In this document: positions 1 to 7,400 of the stretch, in pieces
Layout: every line of letters begins with the position of its first letter
Position numbering within the stretch: the stretch's first letter is position 1
DNA from: Bacteroidales bacterium UBA1722
GTDB taxonomy: Bacteria; Bacteroidota; Bacteroidia; Bacteroidales; UBA932
Length of the DNA: 8,890 nucleotides
Assembly (NCBI GenBank): GCA_002317435.1
Contig: DCIQ01000144.1
Coordinates: 217 to 9,106 of the forward strand
Reading direction: 5' to 3'
Notes under the pieces: generated by a model
What the model was told of the DNA's origin: nothing
The model's database searches: none
The model's input: only the letters and a program-made list of their open reading frames with translations
Program-made: the position numbers and the translations under genes

Positions 1-1
1 C

Positions 2-70
2 CGGAAGACCCGCGAACTGCGGGAGAGAATATTCAGCCGTCTGGACGAACTTATGCAGGAGGTGGGGTGA
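2..70 (+). CDS. C-terminal end of an upstream gene (partial, unrecognised)
   Basis: Reading from base 2 gives an open frame to a TGA at 68-70. The 22 residues visible are charged and leucine-rich (KTRELRERIF then SRLDELMQEVG) and look like an amphipathic helix, which is why I prefer this frame. A second frame is open from base 1 to a TAA at 91-93, but its residues look less protein-like. The family cannot be named from so little. The next gene starts 70 bases after the TGA on the same strand, so this gene could belong to the same transcription unit. Confidence 0.4.
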   Translation, partial: RKTRELRERIFSRLDELMQEVG

Positions 71-140
71 TGCAGGTGCAGGAACGGAGATAACCAATCA
101 CATATCATATTTATAAACCTCAATCAATTCTGTCACTAAA

Positions 141-1520
141 ATGAATACACACGACGATGAAGTATTGTTGGACTCCCTTCTGTCCAAATTGGAGCAGATT
201 CTGAACTGCAAGGATGAATCCTCCGTTGACGAATCTTCTTTTATTTCCTGGCTGAATCCCGGCCTTCCGTATCAACCCGAATTCTTCAAATTCATAGGAC
301 AGCCGACTGGTTCCAACGAAGCGTTGGACAATGCCGAGGCTTTCGCCAATCAGGTGAACGCCATCCCTACATCCTGCGGTGGAGTTTTCGTCCCGTCTTC
401 CGCAAACCTCGCCCAGATTTACGGCAAGGTTCTCGAGACATCGAAGATACCCAATGACGAACTTACTCCGGAAGAAGAGGCCAAGGTCGAAAAGCTGCGT
501 TCAAAACTGAAAGTTACATATAAGAAGGTAAACGTATTCACCGAAGAAGAGGAAGAGGTCGTGGATGACTCTCCTCTGGTAAAGCAGTACCAGGATTATA
601 TGGACGCCTATAATCTGGCTCTGCTGACCTATAACAACAAGCGCATTTCCGCCATCAACAACGGAGGAGCCGCCTTGCAGGATTTCGCTCTCAACGGTGC
701 GATCTACAAGTCTTCCGTGAAACATGCGATGGATAATTGGATATCCAAGGGTTATAAGAACGATTACGAATCATTATGCGCCTATCTGGACCAGATGCTG
801 TCAAAAAGTGCCGCCAGACAGAAGAGCAATCTCAAGGCCGTATTGAAATCATCGATGCTCACGGCGGCCACTTCCGGTTATCAGTTCCCCTATACTCAGT
901 TTTATCCGAACAATTTCATGAGCAGTGACGACGGATGGGTGGAAGTCTCTTTCTCATCGAAGGAATCTGACAATATGGAGAAGACGTCCAGTTCCACCAC
1001 TTCCGCCAGCGTGGGTTTCAGAAAGGGACTCTTCAGCGGTTCCGCGGATGGCTCCTACTCTCAGAACGAACACCACATCGCCATGGAAAGCGCTGATTTC
1101 TCCATCAAGTTCAAAGTGTCGCAGGTGTTTATCAGCCGTCCCTGGTTCTCCGTCGATTTCCTGCTGAGCAAGAATTGGGACTGGAGTGAGAGAGCTCTGA
1201 GCGATGGAGGAGAGAATCCCTCCGGACAGCTGCCCGGCTTCCCCACTGCGGCCGTTTTCGTGAAAGACGTGGAGATAAGATCACAACATATCAAGGAAAC
1301 TTTCGATGAGGTGGAGAAGAAACTTTCCGCCGGTGTCACTATAGGATGGGGTCCCTTCCAGTTCGGCGGCAAACACGATTCATCGTCGAAAGAAACCCAT
1401 ACCACTTACGATGCCAAGACAGGTACTCTGAATATAAGTGGAATGCAACTCGTGGCCTTCAAATGTTTCAAATTGCCGAAGGCTCCCGACTGCAAGATCG
1501 ATCAGTCGAAACTGTTCTGA
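141..1520 (+). CDS. Uncharacterised 459-residue protein, helical acidic N half and strand-like Ser/Gly-rich C half
   Basis: I do not recognise a named family. There is no signal peptide or membrane segment, so the product is made as a soluble cytoplasmic protein. Residues 1-30 and 100-240 are predicted helical, with an acidic cluster around 134-143 (TEEEEEVVDD). From about 265 the character changes. Residues 267-330 alternate polar and hydrophobic positions and are rich in Ser, Thr and Gly. They lead into FISRPWFSVDFL (330-341) and LPGFPTAAVFVKDVEI (364-379). A second Gly/Ser strand pair follows (396-422, including GWGPFQFGG at 402-410), then a hydrophobic NISGMQLVAF near the end. I have an unverified recollection of uncharacterised bacterial and fungal proteins with a similar SRPW / FPT / WGPF pattern. 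The two strand-rich blocks would suit a beta-barrel or pore-forming fold, but that is inference. The ATG at 141 follows A-rich sequence and is the natural start. It is the first gene of a four-gene run and lies 13 bases before the next start. Confidence 0.8.
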   Translation: MNTHDDEVLLDSLLSKLEQILNCKDESSVDESSFISWLNPGLPYQPEFFKFIGQPTGSNEALDNAEAFANQVNAIPTSCGGVFVPSSANLAQIYGKVLETSKIPNDELTPEEEAKVEKLRSKLKVTYKKVNVFTEEEEEVVDDSPLVKQYQDYMDAYNLALLTYNNKRISAINNGGAALQDFALNGAIYKSSVKHAMDNWISKGYKNDYESLCAYLDQMLSKSAARQKSNLKAVLKSSMLTAATSGYQFPYTQFYPNNFMSSDDGWVEVSFSSKESDNMEKTSSSTTSASVGFRKGLFSGSADGSYSQNEHHIAMESADFSIKFKVSQVFISRPWFSVDFLLSKNWDWSERALSDGGENPSGQLPGFPTAAVFVKDVEIRSQHIKETFDEVEKKLSAGVTIGWGPFQFGGKHDSSSKETHTTYDAKTGTLNISGMQLVAFKCFKLPKAPDCKIDQSKLF

Positions 1521-1533
1521 GCCGGTCGGGAAT

Positions 1534-2322
1534 ATGCGGAGTTTTCTGCTGTTTCTGATACCGGTGCTGATGCTCGGCGGATGTGACGGGAGAGGGGGGG
1601 CTGACAGTATCCCCTCCTCCTGTTCATATCCTTTCGTGCCGGATTCTCTGGAGACGAAACTGGGACTGACGGAGTATTCTCCCCGTATGCGATGCGGTGA
1701 CCGTTTCTTTTTGTGGCACAAGTGTGACTCGTTTCTGCCCGACAGTCTGAAAGATGTCGACTTCAATGATCTGGCCGGTACGCTCTATGGACATAACTGG
1801 TCCCTTTCTTCCATGGCCCGGTATCTGGTCGACTGTGACACGGTGGCCCGTATCTCGGATATGTCACTCTCGCGGGAGAACAGCCGGTATGTGTTCCTGA
1901 CCTCTCCTTTTACCGGTACGGAAGGACTGGCATGTGACCTGCACGAGGATGTGAATTCTTCATTCCGAATCTCGGAGAAGGTGTTCCCGTCGGGGCAGGA
2001 TTCGATCCGTTTCGAGACCGTGCTCCGTTTTTTCGAAGTGAACAGACTTGTCTGGCAGGACTTTTATACCATAGCGGATACCCGCACTTGGACAGGATAC
2101 GATGTCCGTGACGGATCTTCGCTGACCGTCTCCGGGGTGAGACGTCCGGGATTGCGGTTTTATCGGCCGGACAGTGTTTCCGGAAGGAAGCAGGCCATGG
2201 TCACGTCTTTCGTGGTGGCTGACGGCTATACGTATGAATGTCACATCGGAGATGAACTGCTCGATTTCTCGGAGACGAGTGCGTACCCTGTAATTATCGG
2301 CTTTATATGTACCATCCTATGA
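1534..2322 (+). CDS. Predicted lipoprotein of unknown function (262 aa)
   Basis: I chose the ATG at 1534, although the frame is open upstream to 1438, because it gives a clean lipoprotein signal peptide. That signal is a basic start (MR), a hydrophobic core, then LGGC with the lipidated cysteine at residue 17. Starting earlier would bury this signal inside the protein and overlap the previous gene. The mature part has seven further cysteines and many aromatic and charged residues, with no transmembrane segment, as expected for a folded extracytoplasmic protein. I recognise no catalytic motif or family. The gene begins 13 bases after the 459-residue gene stops, and its TGA overlaps the next ATG (ATGA at 2319-2322). 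It is therefore likely translated together with the following lipoprotein. The two may form a pair on the outer membrane or in the periplasm. Confidence 0.78.
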   Translation: MRSFLLFLIPVLMLGGCDGRGGADSIPSSCSYPFVPDSLETKLGLTEYSPRMRCGDRFFLWHKCDSFLPDSLKDVDFNDLAGTLYGHNWSLSSMARYLVDCDTVARISDMSLSRENSRYVFLTSPFTGTEGLACDLHEDVNSSFRISEKVFPSGQDSIRFETVLRFFEVNRLVWQDFYTIADTRTWTGYDVRDGSSLTVSGVRRPGLRFYRPDSVSGRKQAMVTSFVVADGYTYECHIGDELLDFSETSAYPVIIGFICTIL

Positions 2323-3164
2323 ACAGAATACTCATAATTTTATGTCTTTTCGGATTCGTGCCGGCATCCTGTTCCTGCGGGAGCGGTGATGCCGGTCCGG
2401 TCAGAGAACGGGAGCATCTGCTTCAGTCGGGGTGCTATGAACTGAAAAGCAGTTCCGACTGTAATCAGAGACTGCTGCAGGGTCTTGTCTCCAGACTGCT
2501 GCTGATGGAACCGTTCTCTCCCGATACACCCTGTGACAGACCGTTCTATGAATTGTGCGATATCCGCTGTCTGCCTCAGATAGATTCATGCGCCATGTTC
2601 GGCGGCAGTGGCCCGCAGAATACCGATTCGCAGATGAAGGAGCTTTCCTATAGGCTGATACAGCAGATAAAACTGAGGGATGAAGGCATCTGGTATGCCA
2701 ATGACGATATGATGAATCTGGCCACGGACCGGGGAATATCCACCTGGACCGATCCCTTGACGGGCAGAACTATTCTGGACCCCTGCTTCATGGCATCCCG
2801 TCCCCTCCAGTGGAAGACCTGCCGGGAGGAGAGATTGGAGAAACTGACCCTCTCCCTTCTCGACGGAAGTCCCCTCGAATCATATACTCCCCTGAGATGG
2901 CGCATCAGTTTCGACTACTGCATCATCCCCTGTATAGTGGATTACCCTTCATTCCGCCTGAACGTGGAACGCATAGCGGCGGTATCCTCTCTGGTCATCG
3001 TACGGAATCTGAATATGCATATAAATTCGTACGATATCTATAATCTCTCTCCGTCCGGTACAGGTACCATAAATCTCTCCCTCAGTGTCCCCGAAACGGA
3101 TATATGCTGTAATGACGGAATGTACCTGCTCGGCAGGATATATACTTTCATACCTGTGGAATAA
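2319..3164 (+). CDS. Predicted cysteine-rich lipoprotein of unknown function (281 aa)
   Basis: Two ATGs are possible, at 2307 and 2319. I prefer 2319 because it forms an ATGA overlap with the stop of the preceding gene and leaves a compact signal peptide (MNRILIILCLFGFVPASCSC). The likely lipidated cysteine is residue 18, though the box (PASC) has Pro where Leu or Val is usual, so C20 or a non-lipidated secreted form is possible. The mature part carries twelve more cysteines, several in short pairs (YCIIPC, ICC), which suggests disulfides outside the cytoplasm. I see no catalytic motif and no match to a family I know. It shares size, export signal and cysteine richness with its upstream partner without obvious sequence identity. 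The following gene starts 5 bases (TTG) or 53 bases (ATG) after this stop. Confidence 0.75.
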   Translation: MNRILIILCLFGFVPASCSCGSGDAGPVREREHLLQSGCYELKSSSDCNQRLLQGLVSRLLLMEPFSPDTPCDRPFYELCDIRCLPQIDSCAMFGGSGPQNTDSQMKELSYRLIQQIKLRDEGIWYANDDMMNLATDRGISTWTDPLTGRTILDPCFMASRPLQWKTCREERLEKLTLSLLDGSPLESYTPLRWRISFDYCIIPCIVDYPSFRLNVERIAAVSSLVIVRNLNMHINSYDIYNLSPSGTGTINLSLSVPETDICCNDGMYLLGRIYTFIPVE

Positions 3165-3217
3165 CGACTTTGTCAGAAATATTTTATTCTGCCGGTCATC
3201 ATCAAAACAATACAAAT

Positions 3218-3766
3218 ATGCCATACAAACCTCAATACAACGCAGTCGAAAAGGTAGTTTTCGAAGCACAGGATTATGCTGCTCCCGCCGACAGGGCGAA
3301 AGTGGATGCATTGATAAGAAATGCCGAAAAAAGAACGGTCCTCACTTTTTACAGAGGCGACAACAGAACGATGGACGAAATCGGCAGGACAGGATTCATG
3401 GCCTTCAACCAGACTTATTCACTGGAGCAGGGACGCAATCTGATAGCCCATCTGTTCACCTGTAAGAACTTCTGTCAGGATTTTGCGCAGTGGTGGATAT
3501 ATCCGGCTTCGTGCAGAACCATTCCTCAGAATGACGCCCCTTTCGTCTCCACGGGGATGGACGGAGGACATTATGGGAAGTATGAATACAAGATAGAACT
3601 CAAAAAGTTTACATTGTATAAAGTTCCGTCGCTTCCCGTCGTCAAATGCTGGGTGGGTTTTGACGGAGACACTCTGGCCGACTCCACCATAATGGGCATT
3701 CAGGTGAATCAAGGTGAATTCGACTTCATCAAGGGTATTCCTGCGGAGTATATTTCGCTGAGGTGA
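3218..3766 (+). CDS. Cholera-toxin/pierisin-like mono-ADP-ribosyltransferase (182 aa)
   Basis: Three motifs of the R-S-E class of ADP-ribosyltransferases occur in the right order (numbering from ATG 3218). FYRGDNRTMDEIGRTGF (44-60) resembles the first strand of cholera toxin A (YRADSRPPDEI...), with R46 as the NAD-binding arginine. PFVST (108-112) matches the S-T-S strand. NQGEFDFIKGIP (164-175) places E167 eight residues before the proline, exactly as catalytic E112 lies before GGIP in cholera toxin A. The residue two before E167 is Q165, giving Q-x-E rather than E-x-E. Q-x-E occurs in enzymes that modify residues other than arginine, including the guanine-modifying pierisin/Scabin group, so the target is unlikely to be the arginine used by cholera toxin. 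There is no signal peptide, A2-like tail or B subunit. A TTG at 3170 would extend the protein by 16 residues (MSEIFYSAGHHQNNTN); ATG 3218, after A-rich sequence, is preferred. It is last in the four-gene run. Confidence 0.72.
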   Translation: MPYKPQYNAVEKVVFEAQDYAAPADRAKVDALIRNAEKRTVLTFYRGDNRTMDEIGRTGFMAFNQTYSLEQGRNLIAHLFTCKNFCQDFAQWWIYPASCRTIPQNDAPFVSTGMDGGHYGKYEYKIELKKFTLYKVPSLPVVKCWVGFDGDTLADSTIMGIQVNQGEFDFIKGIPAEYISLR

Positions 3767-3781
3767 CACATCTCCGCAGGA
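3739..3781. repeat. 10-bp inverted repeat at the convergent gene junction
   Basis: TCCTGCGGAG (3739-3748) is exactly complementary to CTCCGCAGGA (3772-3781), with a 23-base loop. It spans the stop codon of the ADP-ribosyltransferase gene and ends just outside the stop of the convergent sirtuin gene. A bidirectional terminator is possible from position and symmetry. Neither side has a T-run, so it is not a canonical intrinsic terminator. Confidence 0.4.
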
Positions 3782-3787
3782 GTGCTG

Positions 3788-4468
3788 TCACTGCCGGATA
3801 AGTTCCATGAATTTCTCCATTCCGCGGGTGGCGACGTCCTGAATCTGGGTGTACCGGTCGTAGCGGACTTTCATGGGCTGTGGATCTATCAGGTACAGAG
3901 GGTTGCCATAGCTGATGTAGTTCACCAGACCGGCGGCGGGATAGACGGCCAGGGAGGTGCCTATCACCAGGAGGATGTCCGCCGCTTCTACGGCTTTTAT
4001 CGCTTTCTCCATCATCGGGACGGCTTCTCCGAACCAGACTATGTTCGGGCGCAGCTGGGTGCCGTCAGGGGCCTTGTCCCCCATCTTGATATGGTTATAC
4101 CCTATGTCCACTATGAGGTCTGGATTCCTTTCGCTCCGTCCCTGTGTGGCCAGACCGTGCAGGTGGATTACTTTTGACGAACCTGCCTTTTCGTGGAGAT
4201 CGTCTATGTTCTGTGTGATGACGGTGACATCGAAATGCTGCTCCAGTTCGTGGATGAGCAGATGTGCCTTGTTCGGTTCGCACTTTTTCAGCTGGTCGCG
4301 CCTGTCATTGTAGAATTTCAGCATCAGCTCGGGGTTCCTGTACCATCCGTCGATGGATGCCACCTGTTCCACGGGATAGTTTTCCCAGAGTCCGTCGCTG
4401 TCACGGAAAGTGCTTATGCCGCTCTCTTTCGAGACTCCGGCTCCTGACAATACTGCTATTTTTTTCAT
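3788..4468 (-). CDS. cobB: NAD-dependent protein deacylase, sirtuin (CobB/Sir2 family), lacking zinc cysteines
   Basis: A cytoplasmic sirtuin that removes acyl groups from lysines using NAD, giving nicotinamide and O-acyl-ADP-ribose. The NAD site is GAGVSKESGISTFR (9-22), TQNIDDLH (85-92) lies in the active site, and the catalytic base is H104 in HLHG. FYNDRR gives Y53 and R56, matching the Tyr/Arg pair that in SIRT5 and E. coli CobB reads acidic acyl groups, so desuccinylase or demalonylase activity is plausible. The usual four zinc cysteines between the HLHG and VWFGE motifs are absent; the only cysteine in the protein is C63. I recall the same absence in Bacteroides relatives, so this is probably a lineage trait and not damage. 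The length of 226 residues is normal. The ATG lies 6 bases after the stop of the rhamnosidase gene, so the two are probably co-transcribed. It converges on the ADP-ribosyltransferase gene with 21 bases between stops. Confidence 0.93.
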   Translation of the reverse strand: MKKIAVLSGAGVSKESGISTFRDSDGLWENYPVEQVASIDGWYRNPELMLKFYNDRRDQLKKCEPNKAHLLIHELEQHFDVTVITQNIDDLHEKAGSSKVIHLHGLATQGRSERNPDLIVDIGYNHIKMGDKAPDGTQLRPNIVWFGEAVPMMEKAIKAVEAADILLVIGTSLAVYPAAGLVNYISYGNPLYLIDPQPMKVRYDRYTQIQDVATRGMEKFMELIRQ

Positions 4469-4474
4469 CCGTTC

Positions 4475-7400
4475 CTATTTTTTAATAAGTGAAACGGGAC
4501 CTATAAGTCCGGAGGGGCGCAGCGGCTCTGCTGCGGAAGGTCCCGATATTACCCATGTTTTTCGCTCGGCCTCGGGCAGAGATGCGTCATACACAAGTCT
4601 GTTGAACCACGTGTCGGTGACTTCTATCTTCAGATTGTTGTCTCCTTCGCGGAGATATTCAGTGATGTCCGCGGAGTATGGAGGACACCACAAGGTGCGG
4701 ACCTTCACGCCGTTGACATAGACCACTGCGATTTCTTCCACCGACCCCAGGTCCAGGGAATATCTTTCTCCCTGGGAGATGGCATCGACGGTCAGCGTCC
4801 GTGTGTATGTGGCGGTCCCGGAGAATGCCTGTCCTTCGTCTCCTGTGGGAAGTTCGTTCCACGGTGCGATTTCCGTGAGGTCAAGCGTTTCGGGAGCACC
4901 CCAGCCCACGGGGAATGAAATGTTCCATCCATCGTCCAGCTGGCTCATGAGTGTGTTTTTTTCGCCTGCGGCAATGTTTTCCGCTTCAGCGCAGTGGTCG
5001 AATACCACGAAGCAGGAGCCTGCGTAGGGGAGGTCGAGGGTGATAAGGCTCCGGCCGTTCCGCTGGATCGACGGGATAGGAGTCACCGTGCCGGTGACAG
5101 GGTCCCAGAGGGTGACGTGTCCCGTGCAGCGGAAGTCCAGTGTGCCGTGGAAAGGTTCGTTCAGGGGGGAGGTGATGAAATACCAGTCAGCTCCTTCAGC
5201 GCTCCTGTGGAGCCAGCCCGCCGCCGTCTCCGTACAGGGAGTTTCCGCCGGTGTCAGGTCGCGCGGTATCTCCAGAACCTGCAGGGCTTCGCCTATGCTC
5301 ATCCCGGAAAGTACCCGTCCCGCTCCTACATTCTTTATGCCTTTTCCGGCAGACGCTCCCCAGAGTGTGCGTATGTCTTCGGCGAAAGTGTCGGGTGTGT
5401 GTCCTGCCGCTCCCCTGACGTCGGGGCCGGTGACCAGGGTGCCGATGTTTTCGGGAGCATCTCCTATCAGAGTCATTCCGGCTTCCACCAGTTCGCGGAG
5501 TTTCGCTGCCGTGGCGGGAAGCAGGTGATGATTATCCTGCAGCCACAGGACGGAGTATTCTATGCCCTCCGGGGTGAAGATATGTCCGTCCTTTACGGTC
5601 AGGCGGTTCAGGAGAACGTCCCGGTTACAGTAGTCATAGCGGTAACCGGCAGGGAAGGGGTAGTTCTCGTTCGGCTTGTGCATGGTGCCGTCTCCGAGAT
5701 ACCAGAGAACGTCCGCTTTCGGAAGTCCTCTTTCCAGCATGTAGCTCAGACGTGCGAGGTATGTGGAGAACTCCGGCATATATTTCCACCAGGTCTGTCC
5801 CCTGAGGAAAGGGGTGCCGATGCCGGAACCGAACGAGGTGCCTGGGAAGAGAGTGTCGGCACAGGGATTGTGAGTGTAGGTGTGGAATACCGAATGGGTG
5901 ACTCCTTTCGAATAATTCTGATTCGCCACGTCTTTCAGACGGCTGAAGTGCTCGTCCCAGGTGAGTTCGAATGATGTAAAGGACTCGGCGGAGACCCGGG
6001 TCTTGCCATATACGTGAGCGGCGGATGCCGTAACTTTTATGGGCTTGAAATTTATGGACCCCACATAGTGGTCGGGGCGGGAGTCGTTCCAGAACTCGCA
6101 CATCGGGACATCGGTGAACTTGAAGTATTCCAGGATGTCGCCGGGGAACACGTCCCCCGCCGCCGTCTCGTATGTTATGTCCAGCCCCGCGGATTTCGCA
6201 TGCTCCGCCATCCGGCCGTAGAACTTGTGGGAGAACAGGTAGTTGATGCAGTCCCTCCAGTCGCTGAGGAATCTGAAACTGGTCTCGTGGCTGTCTATGA
6301 CATAGCCCAGCAGCGCAGGAATCCATTGCCGCAAGGCATAACCGTTATAACTTTCGAATTCTTCCTCCATCTTCTTCGTCCAGGTCTGGGTGTAACACTC
6401 CCAACTGTCCATGAGCATGGCGTCCAGACTGCCTTTGAGCGCTGAGGAGTTCAGTCTGCCGATGTATGCGGCGAAATGGATGTCCGCACCTTCTTCGGAG
6501 AGCTTGTCGCACTCCCAGCCGGTGGCTTCCAGGGGAGCGGGGCCGTTCTTGCGCCCGTTGTTCACGTGGCCGACCCTGAGGATGGTCCAGCGGCCTTCGG
6601 GGGCATCCCACTCCAGGGTGCCGTCGGGGGAGAGACCTGCGCTTAAGTCGAGTATGTCGGCGCTGCGGATGAATGCACTTTCGGACTGGACGGGATTCTC
6701 GCTCTCGAAGGGGATGCTGCGGAGGGTATGGGCCGCCTCTGACTCCCAGCTGTTCTTGCGGGCGGCGGAGAGGAACGTCAGTTCGTAGAGTTCCATCTCG
6801 TGGAGGTTCGAGATGCTCAGCAGATATTCCGATGCGGTGGATTCGTCGAGCGCGAAAGTGATGGGCTCGTAATCCTGCCAGGCGCTCATCGGCATCCCGG
6901 CGTCGAGTACTCTCTTCGTCCCTTCTTTCGTGACGGCTTCCAGGGTGACGTGGATACCCGGCTCATAACACCATCCGTGGGAGAAGCCCTGCACTGATGA
7001 GAAAACTATGCTCCTGAGGGTTTTCGGGGTGTCGTAGCTTATCTTTATCGTATGCGGTTTGCCTTCCTCTGCGGGGGGCAGGACTATCGGGGTGTCGCAG
7101 TGGTGACCGCCGAGCATCTCCGGCCAGAGGTCGGAGGAGATGTCGCTTGTTATCTTAGCGGGGACGGCGGGGGTGCCGGTGTCTCCTTCGGGGGTGGGGA
7201 AGGCCAGTACCGCGATGTCGCGATAGTCCTTCCACCGTTTCTCCTCATCCGTCGCGTCATCCGCGCTGCAGGGGAGAGCCATCGATATGTGACGGCCGCC
7301 TTCCGTGTCGGTCCTTTTCGCCACTATCATCCTCATGGCATTTTCCGGTTCGATCCACGGACCTCCGGACATCGCCCATCCGGGGCAGTTCTGCATGGAG

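Noticed and set aside
71..140. Promoter for the four-gene run in the AT-rich gap before 141
   Set aside because: The stretch is AT-rich (for example CATATCATATTTATAAAC) but has no good TAnnTTTG box with a -33 TTTG, so transcription from the upstream gene is equally possible.
1438..1533. Upstream extension of the first lipoprotein gene
   Set aside because: It would overlap the preceding gene by 83 bases and move the clean LGGC lipoprotein signal into the interior of the protein.
3165..3217. Separate promoter for the ADP-ribosyltransferase gene
   Set aside because: A TTTG at 3169 and a weak TATTCTGC at 3185 are only 12 bases apart, too close for a -33/-7 pair.
4994..5974. 326-residue open frame on the + strand inside the rhamnosidase gene
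   Set aside because: It is antisense to a confidently assigned enzyme, is rich in Arg, Gly and Val without family motifs, and reflects the codon bias of the real gene on the other strand.
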